NCBI GenBank assembly: GCA_038087015.1 | Contig: JASBNA010000005.1 | Location: 1,860,001-1,924,000, forward strand | DNA length: 64,000 nt | Direction: 5' to 3' | Source of the DNA: Cerrena zonata | Lineage: Eukaryota; Basidiomycota; Agaricomycetes; Polyporales; Cerrenaceae | Part shown: positions 47,781 through 59,889 of the stretch, piece by piece | Numbering within the stretch: the first letter of the stretch is position 1 | Layout of the letters: the number at the start of each line of letters is the position of its first letter | Position numbers and translations under genes: made by a program | Notes under the pieces: model-generated | Seen by the model: only the letters and a program-made list of their open reading frames with translations | Databases searched by the model: none | What the model was told of the DNA's origin: nothing

Positions 47781-48950
47781 TCAATAACCAGTCGCGGTAA
47801 CCAACGGTGTCGACGTAGACGCAGTAGCAGCAGCGAGAGGTGGTAACCCAGGAGGTGATCCCATCTGAATCTTCTGTTCAGGTGGGACCAAGAACCACCT
47901 TGTGTCCGCGTCCACACGGTTCTTCATTGCAAGGGCATGGCACAAAGAACATCTCGGCCTTCTCCACTGGTATATCTCGTCCGCCGTCGTCTGGAAACAA
48001 ACTAAACTGAGACCACGCCTACACCCCACGCACTGGGTCAGCGGGCCTTCTGGTTCATTGAGTACGTCCAAGGGCATGATTCCGGTAGGTCGAAACGGAT
48101 CGTCTTCCCTCGATCGACCCTGTTCTCTGTGGGCCGAGACGTAGCGGGCACATTGGCGAAGAAGAGTGTAGTATGCGGTCGGGTCGGCTGGAATCCAGCC
48201 TTTCTGAATGAAAGAGGTGCAGAGGGTGCTGATGAGTTCGATGTCTTTTGCTGCGTACGCGAGCAGGTTGGCTGGAAGGGGTCGTTTGAGCCAGAGCGAG
48301 GATTGATTGGACTTGTGCATTTTCGTGACTTCGGCTGTAAGGCGCAGAGTGGATGTATGCACACAAGAGGGATGAGTTGTTCAAGAGAGCTGAAAAGAAT
48401 CATAACAAGACTTACGGTCCTTCGCAAAGTCCTCACCAAAACCAGACTCCTCACAACACTTTTGTAATCCAGTCAGTGCATTCAAGCCTGTGTACTGCCA
48501 ATTATAATTGAAGACAGCCGTCCGCGAGAACCACCCTCTGGTAAGTCTGTCAAGTCTATTGCTCTCTCCTTCACCTCTCATAGTAAATCTCGAAACAACC
48601 TCAGCGACCTGCAGGTCGAGCACACCCTCAAGAGCCACGCCATACGTAGACCAAATCTCAAGGTAGTCCATCCGACCGTCCCAGACGACTTTGATTATCC
48701 TTCTGTCCCGAAAAAGGGCCCATAACCGTGACAAGTGGCTTCCGGTGAGGCTGGGGGAGAGACAGTCGATAATGAATACGTGCTCGGCGAGAGGAGTACC
48801 GACGCATATGAGGGAAATGCCTCCGTTGGCCCTCCCGAGGTTGTTTCCTTCACAGTCGAGGATAAGGAAGGAGGCTCGCGACAGGATAGACATTGCATAG
48901 TCGAATGATTCTGGTGTGTAGCACAATTGGTACTTTACAGAGTCCGTCAT
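47781..48950 (-). CDS. DEDDy 3'-5' exonuclease with C-terminal Cys cluster, Exd1-like
   Basis: Two exons, complement of 48416-48950 and 47781-48334 (362 aa); GT-AG, phase 1. DnaQ-like 3'-5' exonucleases use four acidic residues and two metal ions. Visible here are D32-C-E34 (motif I), D91-G-R-M-D95 (motif II; D95 the likely ligand) and Y205-AAK-D209 (motif III), making it the DEDDy type, like RNase D, WRN-exo and EXD1. Residues about 270-320 hold C-V-G-C and R-C-S-L-C pairs spaced like a small zinc-binding module, not part of the core fold. The last 50 residues are Pro/Ala/Thr-rich. Substrate (RNA or DNA) cannot be told. No signal or targeting peptide is obvious. Confidence 0.8.
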
Positions 48951-51003
48951 GGTGGTGGCCAGAAGGAAAGAGTGAGGATAATTAGGGGGACTCGGGAGAT
49001 GGAGGGACGAGGTTAATTAGGGGGTAAAAGAGAATGAAGAAGGGTCAAAGCTGAGGACAAAGTCGTTATTTGCGTGTGTAGTGCTCGTTGCACTGTTTCA
49101 GTGTCGCATGAATGCTGCCTTGTCTGGTCTAGTCCAAGTCTCACAAACAATTTGTCGTCGTGTCGTCGTCGCGGCTGTGTGATGGACGTAGGAGCGCTCA
49201 GTGATTTTGAACTCAAACTGCTCTGAAGGGCAGAGGATAGGGAATGGTTTAATGAGGGGTGTTTATCTGTATGTAGATGGTGGTACGAGAGATAGTTGTC
49301 AGTGAAGTCCGAGCAATTGATCTCGAGCAGACGACTTCGAGTTTATCTCAGCAATTTTCTTTGATCAGCCTTGTGCGTTGCTCCTTGTTAGATACCAACA
49401 TGTTCTCTCTAGATACGCTGGCAACATGTACATCCTTGACCTAAATCCGTCCAAATCTCTTTGATACTATAACCGCGACATGCTGGCCAAGATGCACCTC
49501 TCTTGATTCTCGATTGGACATTATCAACAAGCCTGGGGTAACTACCGCCCTACAATTGAAGAGTTTTCCCGTTACGGTCGGCCATGCCCTTGCTAACGGT
49601 CGCTGTAGTGACCATTGACAGAGTCCTGCAGAGAATAGAATACTTGGAAGCTCGTCTTAGGCTCAACTATAACCTCTATATTGAAAAGACGATAATTATT
49701 CTGATAATAGGTTCGTCTCGTGCCCAATTCGCGCAAGGGTGGAAGTAGCTATCCATTTGTTAACCTCCCGTGGCACTGACGTTGATTGCCTACAGAAATG
49801 AACAGGTCTTCAATTGGAGAGACCATGGGTCGAATCATGTCCTTGTCTTCTCGATATAGAGACTGAAAACTGCGCTTGATATCGACGTGAAGATAATTGA
49901 GAATGAAGACTGCTTCAGCACGAGGGTTCTAGCGGATATCATCCATGTCTATTTGCTCGCTAGACCTGGCGTGTTCTTGATGCTGGAACGTCCTGCAAGA
50001 ACATCTGATGCGATGGAAAGGTGAATAACTACACCATTAAGACTCGCGTGCTAAATCCTCATCTTGCACACCACTGTTGTTGACCTATTGTTCTTTGTAG
50101 ATTCCGTAACATATTATTTTGAGTCCCTGACCGGATGTTCAGTGCAGTCTGGCAGCATATATGCCGTGCTGTGTATCCCTGAACTAGAGCGAATTATGGT
50201 CTTCTGACACCTGGAGGACGGAGATGTGAACGCCAGGTCAGTCCTCTTTTCGAACCATTGCGGGGATCCCGTCGGGGGACTCGACTCGCGAATCTACCAG
50301 TAGTACTTGAGAGCAACGTCATGATAACGTCGTTTGAGGGCCATGTGAACCGGAACCTGTCGACGTTCTAAGGCGGACGAGAAACTTCCTTACTTTCAAG
50401 AACCTTATCTTGTAATTATATCTTAAATCAGGAAATGCCATCTTTTATCAAACGAGGGATGAAGGATAGATGATACCTTAGAGACAGAAGAAGAGGAGAA
50501 GACTATTATAGTGCAGCATTCTGGATAATCAATCGTTCTGTTCTCTAAAGTACTGTTGTATCGAGCTATGCCTATATTCTTGGAAACAAACACATACTAC
50601 TCGTTGTTCATACTAATACTGTCTGTCTGGGGAGGCTTCAATGATTCAAACCGTTTCAATTTCAATTTCGCAATGATTGAGATCTAATCTAATCTGCAAG
50701 GCCAAATATTTGGCACCCATCTACTAGACGCCCAACCGCATAGAGAGCACACCAAGGAGAGTACGTCAAGGCCATCCCCCTCAAATTTCCTCAAGGTGAG
50801 CTCGAATCCTTGTCCGTATGCTGCAGATATGGTCCGGAACGCATTCGTGTTTCAAAGAGCAGTAGAATGATGCCCAAAAGTAGTGGGAAAAGGTTGTTGG
50901 ATTGGGTGGATGGACGAATGCACGATCGGATGACGGACCTGGCAGTTTGGCGTGTTGAACCTCACACTAACAATATTGCCTTTGTTCTGTGTCGCTGTTA
51001 TAG
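48951..51003. other. Two-kilobase stretch without a gene
   Basis: No recognisable coding, tRNA or repeat signal. Frames are short and stop-rich. The right end is the upstream region of the eL24 gene. Confidence 0.5.
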
Positions 51004-51646
51004 ATGGTACGTTGTTTGCGCTCAAAATGACTTATCGAGACTAATATTTTTGTTTCTGCGAGTGTAGAAGACCGAAATTGACTCGTTCTCGGGTTTCCGT
51101 ATCTACCCCTCCAAGGGCAGACTCTTTGTCCGCGGTGACAACAAGGTCCGCTATTCATCTTTCAAAAACGACCCATAGGTTGCCATTCTCATATGAAACC
51201 CGTTCATTCAGATCTTCCGCTTCGCCAGCTCCAAGAACGAGTCTCTCTTCTTGCAGCGCAAGAACCCTCGTAAGATCGCCTGGACCCAAGTATACCGTCG
51301 CATGCACAAGAAAGGTATCACTGAAGAGGTCGCCAAGAAGCGTTCACGAAAAACCGTCAAGCACGCGCGTGGTATCGTCGGTGCTGACCTCGCTACCATT
51401 GCTGCCAGGAGGAGCCAGACCGCTCAGGTCCGTGCTGCCCAAAGGACCGCCGCCATCACCAAGGCTAAGGCCGAGAAGAAGGCTAAGGAGGACAAGAAGG
51501 ATAAGACCAAGGTGTGTATTCCCTGTATTTTCTTCTTCGAAGTTGAGTCTCACCTTGTTCGACTATTACAGGCTCCTCGTGCACCTGTCTCCTCCGGCCC
51601 CAGAATATCGAAGCAACAGATGAAGGGTGGCAAGGGTGGCCGTTAA
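51004..51646 (+). CDS. RPL24: 60S ribosomal protein eL24
   Basis: Four exons 51004-51006, 51068-51145, 51212-51511, 51572-51646 (151 aa). Exon 1 contributes only the ATG; exon 2 reads KTEIDSFSGFRIYPSKGR, the conserved L24e zinc-ribbon-like start (here lacking the archaeal Cys residues, as in eukaryotes). RKNPRKIAWTQVYRRMHKKG and the basic Ala/Lys-rich helix with ARGIVGADLATIAARR are typical. The length is normal for eL24 (about 150-157 aa). The second intron has a GTCCGC donor. Large-subunit protein contacting the small subunit through its C-terminal helix. Confidence 0.95.
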
Positions 51647-52767
51647 GCAACAGCAGCTTTTCTCCTCCCCCTCTTATTCCGTCTATGTTTGCACTTGTAG
51701 GCTCTTATGCTTTCGACACTATCACTCTGCACGCAAAATGTATGAGCCAGTCATGCTCTCTGTATCCCGCACGCATTTACTGTCCATTTCGCTCGGAAGG
51801 CGAACGACAGGCCGATCTCGCGAACTATGTCCTATGTCCAGAATTATATGAGACACATTCATACTCTCATCCTTATTGAGAAGACTGGGTTATTTTGGAG
51901 ACTAACATATCGTGATGACACTCCGGCGTTCAATGCCGAACTGGGATACGCTATATCTGATCCTCTGTCAGCTCTTCCGGCATTCTAACTTCTTCAAGTC
52001 CCCGCTTCTTTCAGCATCTTTCTATTCCTATTCTTTCACTCGTCTTATGCGCGGGTCATGAGTTGTGATTTCGCACTTGCAATAATTGCATGCGACAATA
52101 ATAGCGCGATTGACCTTTACCGGGGTCCGACCGTAATCCCGAATTACCGTTCACTGACTCCCGTACATAACTCCCCTCGAACTAAAAGGTAAGTGATTCG
52201 AATTAATCAACGTCGTCGTCGATAGCGGTCTCTACGGAATAGGCTCGGCCAAATGCCAAGGAAGAACAGCGCACTCATTGATCATTCTCCCCGACAATCT
52301 GGATTTAACACCGAGAACCCGCCTCATTTTCCTACTCTCGTTAACGCATTTGTAGTTCCTTTCTAATCCTCATTGCTTATCTCGTCACCTTGAGACTCTT
52401 CACGGCAACTCTAAGGCTTTGTGTCTCATTAAGGCTGAATTTGGGAAGGCATATGGACGTAAATGGACATGTGATGGGTCTCGTTGTAAATCATTCGGGC
52501 GGGGGACCGTCGGACAATCCAAAATTCCATCCCCTGAGGTTCGCGAAGGGCGCGATGGGTGCAAATGACCTGGGTGACCATGATGGGCCGCGATGACATG
52601 TTCATTTTCCTTCTCTATTACGGCTGTTTTATGACCAGCGCGAGGGAGAGAACCATCATGGTGACGGCTGCGAGTATATATACTTCCCGTCGTCCCGCTA
52701 CCCACCACCCCTCTCTCTTCCCTTCTACTTCACTGGTACAGATAAAAGGCGTAAAGGGTCTAGGAAG
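51647..52767. other. 3' UTR of eL24, spacer and lactonase promoter
   Basis: No gene. A TATA box (TATATATA, 52675-52682) lies 93 nt before the lactonase start. Confidence 0.5.
52675..52682 (+). promoter_or_regulatory. TATA box of lactonase copy 1
   Basis: TATATATA, 93 nt before the ATG at 52768, followed by a CT-rich leader. Confidence 0.55.
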
Positions 52768-54073
52768 ATGGTAAACTTTACGATTCTGGCTGGAGGTTAT
52801 ACCTCCTTCATTGCTGCTTACCTGTTCAACTCGGACACCTCGACTTTGACGTATTCGACCCAATTCCAGACGGGAGCTAACCCAAGTTGGATCAGTTTAC
52901 ACCCAACGAATCACAGTATTCTCTAGTAAGTTTCTAAATTTGCTTACTGCTTGATAACTTTCTTAAACTTTGGCTTTAGTGCTGTGAACGAAAATGCCCA
53001 GGGAGCCTTGCAGAGCTTCACTGTCGGTGCACAAGGGGCCTTGACTGGTCCTATTGACACTACTAGTTCAGGAGGAGACAGTCCCGCCTTTGAGGCTCCT
53101 CTTTCGACTGGGCAAGTTGCGATTATGAACGTAGGTCTATCCACGCTGTCCAACTTCGATTCGTGAAAAGAGGGATATATACTCACAAATTCTTGATATC
53201 ATAGTACAATTCGGGAAATGGTTTCATCATTCCAACTACTCCTGACCCTCTCCACTTTGGCTCGGCCAACTTGATTACATTCCCTGCTACGGTTTCACAT
53301 CCGCACATGGCTCTGGAGCATGGTTCCGAAGTGTTTGTGCCTGACCTGGTAAGCTCCTCTAGAAACACAACTAATGAGTGGATGATGAAGTAACGACGAT
53401 ACCATGAATGATTAGGGTGCCGATAAGATCTGGCGTCTTGTTGAGAACGGATCTCCTGGAAACTGGCGTATTCAAGGATTCATTCAACAACCGCAAGGTA
53501 GTGGTCCGAGGCACATTGCAGTTCGAGGTAAGTCAATATCACCTTGCTGATTCGTGCAAACCTCGACAAAAATACTTATCACGTTCTTCATAAGGAAACA
53601 CCCTCTTCACGCTCCACGAACTCTCCAGTACCCTTACCCAGCAAACCATCCCACCAGCACCTAACGGTACTAGCTCTATCACCGCTTCCTTCTCAATCCT
53701 CCCTCCGAACCCTCCACCTCAAGCCGAATGGCACGCCGGTGAAATTCTACTCACTGAAGCCTCATCTAAATTCCCTCAACCCTTCATTTACGTCTCCAAC
53801 CGTAACACTGGCCCCGTTCTCGACCCTCGTGGAGATGCTATTGCTATTTTCCAAGTTCTGCCCAAGCTGAAGTTCGTTAAACACGTGTACACTGGCTTGG
53901 ATCAAATTCGTGGAATGGAGTTCGGAGGTGATCAGAGCGAGTTCTTGGTTGCAAGTGGCGTCGCAGGCAATGCGGGCGTCATTATGTTGAAGAGGACGAA
54001 GGGTGGTGCGGATTTGGAGATCGTGGCTAAAGATACGGTTTTGCCGACTAGAACCAGCTTCGTTTGGCTTTAA
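52768..54073 (+). CDS. Lactonase-family beta-propeller protein, copy 1
   Basis: Five exons 52768-52925, 52980-53130, 53205-53348, 53416-53527, 53595-54073 (347 aa). The family (7-bladed propellers: 6-phosphogluconolactonase/muconate cycloisomerase-like) is recognised from ILAGGYTSFIAAYLF at the start, HPTNHSILYAVNE, QGSGPRHIAVRGN, FIYVSNRN and FVKHVYTGLDQIRGMEFGG. There is no signal peptide. In fungi these proteins hydrolyse 6-phosphogluconolactone or act on lactones of aromatic breakdown (carboxy-cis,cis-muconate cyclase-like); the substrate here is undetermined. Copy 2 lies at 62.4 kb on the same strand; its first three introns are at the same positions, but the fourth is missing there. Confidence 0.83.
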
Positions 54074-57045
54074 GCGGCTGTAGGAGTTTCAGATCTAGGT
54101 ATTTGAGCAAAATGAGATTGGACGTATAGTATGCTTAGGTCTTGTTATGCGAGCCAATACATTAAGTTGACATATCTATGAATCCCTCTTCCTTCGAAAG
54201 TCGAGGCTCAATGAGGCACGCCTATCCTTCTGACAATAATCGGCGAGCCCACGAAGGCATTTAACTAATCTAACTAAAGGTTAGTGGGGCCGTGCTCTGT
54301 ACGAGTGGAACGTACGAGTGGTTGGACAGGTCTAGTTTATTTCTATCACACGGAATCTGGTTGGCACCGAAACGTTGTACTGAAGGTATTGTTATTTATT
54401 GGTCCTCAATGAGGTGGAGTTTAAGGGGTCAATAAGCGTTCTGTCTGAGTCGTGGAGGCAAACGTAGATAAAATGAAAATCCCAATCAATGGTGAGCTAC
54501 ACACTCTCGAAATCAGGACAAGTTACAGACCTTTACTCCAAGGCTATACCGATATTGACGAGTACTGCTTGATGGAGTCTCGACCAACTTGTAGAGATAA
54601 CAAACGGCAACCTGTAAGAGGGATACGACAAGATTTCATTCGAGAGAAAATGTTGTAAATACGCCCCCGCTGCATTGACGGGTACCCCTCAGTGCCTTCT
54701 AGCATTGATTGGCGATGGCACTAGGTCACCGGTCACATCCATGGACCGATAAGATGCTGGGAACAGACCGCTAAACCCTCCAGAGTTTGGAAGCTTGAGA
54801 AGGTTGAACATTGACTCTTGGTTCAGAGGACCTATCCCATGCTGACGTGACACCATCATGTGCCACGATGGTGCTAGCCCTGTACCAGCGTCGGGCTCAG
54901 TGTCGTCGCTCAAATTTTGACAATACATAATCTGCGTGGTATGCGGACTTGGATGATCCCCTACCACATTTAGAATCGTGTATCATGACGGTCCTGAGGA
55001 TACATTTTTGGGAGAAGATGAGTGAAAGTCGGATATGGACTTGATGGCGACTCACTCACTCATTTATATCTAAGTACCAACTTCCAATACTATATTTCAA
55101 GTGTTATTTCCTTCCACGTTCCTAACCGCAATGACAGATTCACAGAAGCATCCCGATACGCATCCGATTTCCGATTTTGGGCCTGATTGGGCGCTTATAT
55201 AACGCTTTGCTAGTGTACTTGCGCTTTGTGTGTTTTCAAGTTGTCAAGTTCGACTCGTAGTTCGTGGATAGGCTGGTGCTATCGAATGATCCTTGGTAGG
55301 CAAGGTTTGAGAATAAGTCCTCATCGAGGACTGCCTAGAATCCTAGAGTTCTACGTCTCAGCGTATCCCACGGTGTGAGAATTGGAGGTATGTTCAAGTC
55401 GAAAGGTCCCATAGACTTAGATCGAATTGATCAGTCATATTATTTTTGCAGAAACAGATACTCACGTTGGATACCAAGTTAGCTCAACGGGCATGTGTTT
55501 AATCGTTGTTTCGGTATCTTCACGCCCACCGTTATATGGTATGAATTTACGTATCTCCCATTCTGGTGATACGCCTCGTCAACAGTTCACATCGATACTG
55601 CGATATTATCTCCATTCAAACCATACCCCTGTAACCCCCTGCATTTATGCGGCCAGGGAATACAAGCGAAGGTCAAGGAATCATGAACCGTGGCATTCTG
55701 ACGCTCCACAAGGTCATCTCACATAGTATTTTGCCCAAAGCAAATGCTAGCACCCTTATGACAAAGCAACAAAGCACTATGGGTCCACATAGAATGCTCG
55801 ATAAGAATCCCAAGATGCGTGGCTGGTGATGATTTGGACCATTTACTGGCAGATACGTATCAAATAGGCGGTACCTACCATCCGTTCATCTTACACGCTC
55901 AAGGAGTATATAAACTGCAAGGACAAAGCAACCGCTCCAAGTTTTTCGCCTTCCCTCCTCCCCGTCCCCCAATCCTTCCTCTTTGACGCCTCTTCCCCTT
56001 CCCCTCCTCAAAAACTCCCTGGGCTCTTCTTGGTCGCTCACTCGCTCCTATTCCCACCGTCTCTCTATATTCTATTCCTGCTAGCCTCCAATCGCTCTAA
56101 CCTTTTGGCCTCTTATCATCAACATTATTCGCACAAATATTTACACCCCTTTCCTCATCCTCAACTTTTCCATCATGACTCATCATCGTTCCTCCTTTTC
56201 CCGATCAACCACCATTGCCATTCCGCGACAACCCGAGGTCATTATTGTCGCTGGAATTTACCATTCCCATTTATGGTAGAGGAGAACTTGGCCACTGCGA
56301 CGAGTAATCGTGAGTGTTCTATTTCCACATCTATTCAACCATCGTATCATGAGGACATATGGCGTACCCATGGTCAGGGAACGTTCACAGCCATTTCATG
56401 TGTCTTACCTGTCATGGGGGCTTTCAGTGGGAATGTCTGTATGTAGGCCGTGTCAATATAATCCTCTGGTACCCTGATACTGAATAGCTTTTGTGATACC
56501 CAAAAGGTGAAGTCAAACTTTGCTATCCCCATTCGATACGAATTGTGTCCCAATCTCTGGAATACGCTCAGGTCCAGCAGTGAGAAGTACATAGTACTCC
56601 ATCGATAATCTCATACCTGGATCTTCCATTTTGACAGCCTTCCTTGTGGTTATACGCTGGGGTCATTCCCCTTGTGCTCGGTCTTCGGGAGCATCTACGC
56701 TACTTGATTGCTATAGCTCATAACTCTATTTTCTTTGACCTGACAGTGGTTAGAGTTAGCAGAGCTCTGCAGTTTAGGCTAGACAGAGCGCTACTGTGTA
56801 CTAACCCCAATCTATTTCCGAGTAACGGAGACTGGACCATGAACGTAAGTGAAACCGACCATGGAACATTGCGGTGCCATGGGCGAAAGACCCTTTGATA
56901 CTGGTCTCCAGTTATCTGTTTCCAAGTATCTGCATGAGATCATGGTCTTTGTTGTGGTATAATGTTATTCGTCTGACACTGCAATATAGCGTTACAAAGA
57001 ACCCAAAGCCTGTGTCAACCCCCAGCTCATTCTAACACTTACACA
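54074..57045. other. Three-kilobase intergenic stretch with an orphan promoter-like block
   Basis: Nothing recognisable is encoded. TATATAAA at 55907-55914 followed by a CT-rich leader (55935-56050) looks like a core promoter; downstream frames (56030-56446 and a 34-codon frame from 56174) have no domain. A 68-codon frame at 54452-54658 is equally unsupported. Confidence 0.45.
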
Positions 57046-58074
57046 ATGGCCATCCTCGCTTTCGCTGTCAGTGCCAACGGGGTCTCCGATATTGTCTCCA
57101 TTGTGAGGGATGTCACAAATCTCGTTCGCATGTTCTCCGGGAAACAGAAGTGTGAAGAACGCCAGCACTTCGAGACATTCCTCAAGAGCTTCCAGTCGAC
57201 TCTGCAGTTCTGGCAAACTGTGATCCTCGATCCCGTGTACGATCAAGCTTTCGCCCCAGACGTCAAGAATGCAATCCATGCTTCCCTCGATCAATGCAGG
57301 AGCCATCTCAATGCTTTCATGCAGACACTCGAGTCGCACTCTTTCCATGTCTCATGGTTTCCTTTCGCTCGGTGCTTGCGCCGTACAGTCGAACCGATTC
57401 AGTGGCAGTTTCAGAAGGAAGAGATATCGAAGATTGAAGAGGCTCTCAAGGAGCAGATGGGACGTATCCAATTCTATCTCACCTGCGCGATGTCGTAAGC
57501 TCTATCATTATCATCACGTCAGTACACAACCATCCTAACGCTACCTAGGTCTTGTAGAACGGCCATGCCACCTACCCCGGTGTCCCACACTATCATAATG
57601 TCGGACTTGCTGGATAACAAATCTTCGGTTCCCCTATACTCTCTTGTCAGCGAAGAGGTTTGTGGCTTTTGCACATATCCATACGCTACCATGTTGACCG
57701 CGACTTAGGCTTTTCACCAATACCTGCTAGGATTGCCTCCATGTGCAGGCACTGATCTCATCAAGCAGAAGAAGTATCTAGTCAGAGTGAAAACCGAGGA
57801 TGGTGCTCATCACCCCATCGAGTGGAGTGTCAATCCCCCGAAGGGGGCAGAGTTGCAATTGTGGGGCATGAGACGCATCATATGCCCAGAGGATCTTCAG
57901 TGTGCGAGGTGCGGGATAGCTCTTGCGAAGAGACCGTTTGGTCTTTCTGCTTGGTACGTCGACGTCAAGCCCGACTCTCAATTTCCCTCTGAGTCCATAG
58001 CTGTTGTTGCAGTACATCATGCGAATCCTCACTTCTCTTCGTTGAAGGACATCAGAGTCCAGGCGAGACTGTGA
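57046..58074 (+). CDS. Death-fold-type N-terminus plus ULD (ubiquitin-like) protein, copy 1
   Basis: Three exons 57046-57494, 57558-57657, 57709-58074 (304 aa). Residues 1-150 are helical (MAILAFAVSANGVSDIVSIV, then KIEEALKEQMGRIQFYL), like the fungal N-terminal domains of STAND/NLR-type proteins. Residues about 165-235 read DLLDNKSSVPLY, AFHQYLL and IEWSVNPPKGAEL, resembling the fungal ubiquitin-like domain called ULD_2. A short Cys segment (CPEDLQCARC) follows. Role unknown; such architectures are common and variable in mushrooms and are thought of as signalling or immunity-like. Two intron positions and phases are shared with the copy at 59.9 kb. Confidence 0.6.
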
Positions 58075-59889
58075 CAAAGAAATTCGACACTCTATCGGAG
58101 CGCACTGCAGACCATGCGTCTAATCTCCCAGAGCATCTCCCCGATCCGCATCTATGGGAGTTTGTCCGAAACATAGCCATAGTCTTGCCCACACCCCTAC
58201 CTGTAGGCTGGCATCTCCAAGATGACATATCTTGCTCGATCTAATTGAGAGACCGTTAACCTGATATCGTAAGTACTCTCAAGTTCCCCACCTGAGTCCA
58301 GAGCTGACTGGTGACGCGCATACAAGTGAAATCATGATTTCTCTGCTCTCCTCTGATTTGGCCGACATGTTTGTGAATGTACGATAGATGATGTAGTCCG
58401 ATACGATGGCAAAGGTGTTTAGTCGGCCAAAAATTCTTGACATGCCATTTAAAAGTGGGGTCAGTCCGTGTGTATAGGATCCGACTCAAGGAGATTGGAT
58501 GAAGCTTCATGATTAACGGCAGGATGCTAAGTTTAGACCAAGAAGCAGGACCGGTCTCTTTGAGTCTTTTGTCGTCTAAACCTGCTGAATACAGGTCTGG
58601 TTCTTGGCAGGTATAGTTGACAGTCATCATCGCCATTCGGGTCGTGAGATTATAACTTAAGCACTGCCGGGAAGTACCTGGAACTCTCCTTGTGATATCG
58701 GAATATAAGTAACCCGCTTTCTCATGATTGCAACATATCTCTCGGTGCGCACTAACACTGGTATGAGATGTGGACATACAAAAGAACACCAAGTAGACTT
58801 CGGGGGAGCTGCACCCTTAATGCGACGTCTATGGATGCATCAGCTCCTCCGTTTGGTGTTCGCGTTTCATAATGAATATACTATTGGAGGTATCATGAAT
58901 CTACCTTGACATTGGGTCGTCTGTTATTGCCTTTCGGACTCCGGATGAATTTCATATATGCGCCCACAATGGTACATCGAGCGCCCAAATTGGGGCACTC
59001 CGTTTACGTCGCTTTTCTTCAACCCTTCCGAGCCAACTTCATGGTGTTGTAGTGCTTCAACGGTGTTCGCTCAAAACTCATATCTCTAACTTCCAGTATC
59101 GATCGAGGACATCGACGTCTTCTCAATACTTAGTCACGCCTAGCTTCCCAAAAAATTCTATCAGTAGTGACCCTGAGCCTGAGTAATGTTTGGTATGGAC
59201 CGATTATCCGCGAAGCTATTGCTTTTCTCTTTGAATTGGTCGTATCTGATACCCTTTGTTCCCAGCTTTCTGTCAGAAATGTGTTGGGGCGAGCTCCAGT
59301 TTCGTCACAGATAAGACCCGACTCAGTCCAGTACTAGGCCCCCTCGGGCTCACCGACAACTCCGCGTGGTCTGCACTGGGATGTATTACAACGTTGACTT
59401 CATAATGAGGCAATACACGTCGAATTCAATACACTCGATTCCTGTGCTATTTCTAGACATTCCTAGGGGCCTGTAAATACTCAAAGGTCTTCTCATGACA
59501 TGACCAAATGCTGCGGAGACGGATGGCTATACGCGTTCAGAACCCAAATGTCGGCGAACGGCGGAGATCCAAAAAGTCATATATGCTCCCTTACAACGTC
59601 TCATGCCATTGTTGAGATGCTTTCATCTGTATTGCAAAGACCAGGTTAACGCGCATGTGCCGAGCCCCATAACTCGAGCGCACTGGTTTGCAAATCACAT
59701 ACAGAGAAGCTATCTGTATCGGGCTCGGAGATCTTCGTTTGGTCCTGGTAAACTTGAAACGGTTTTCGACGAGCTATGTGCCCTAGGGGTACATAAGGAT
59801 CTTGGTCTTCTTCCTCTGCCCTATACACACATGTCTAATCAGCCCTCGTGTCTCAGACTCGCCCCTTAGGCGCATCTGACATTAGCAAC
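58075..59889. other. Spacer between ULD paralogues
   Basis: A 178-codon minus-strand frame (58256-58792) has no domain and composition unlike neighbouring genes. No other signal. Confidence 0.45.

Noticed and set aside
55465..55510. tRNA A-box-like sequence (tagctcaacggg)
   Set aside because: No B-box at a suitable distance and no foldable cloverleaf.
58256..58792. 178-codon minus-strand frame
   Set aside because: No recognised domain, rare-residue-rich composition, no promoter or splice support.
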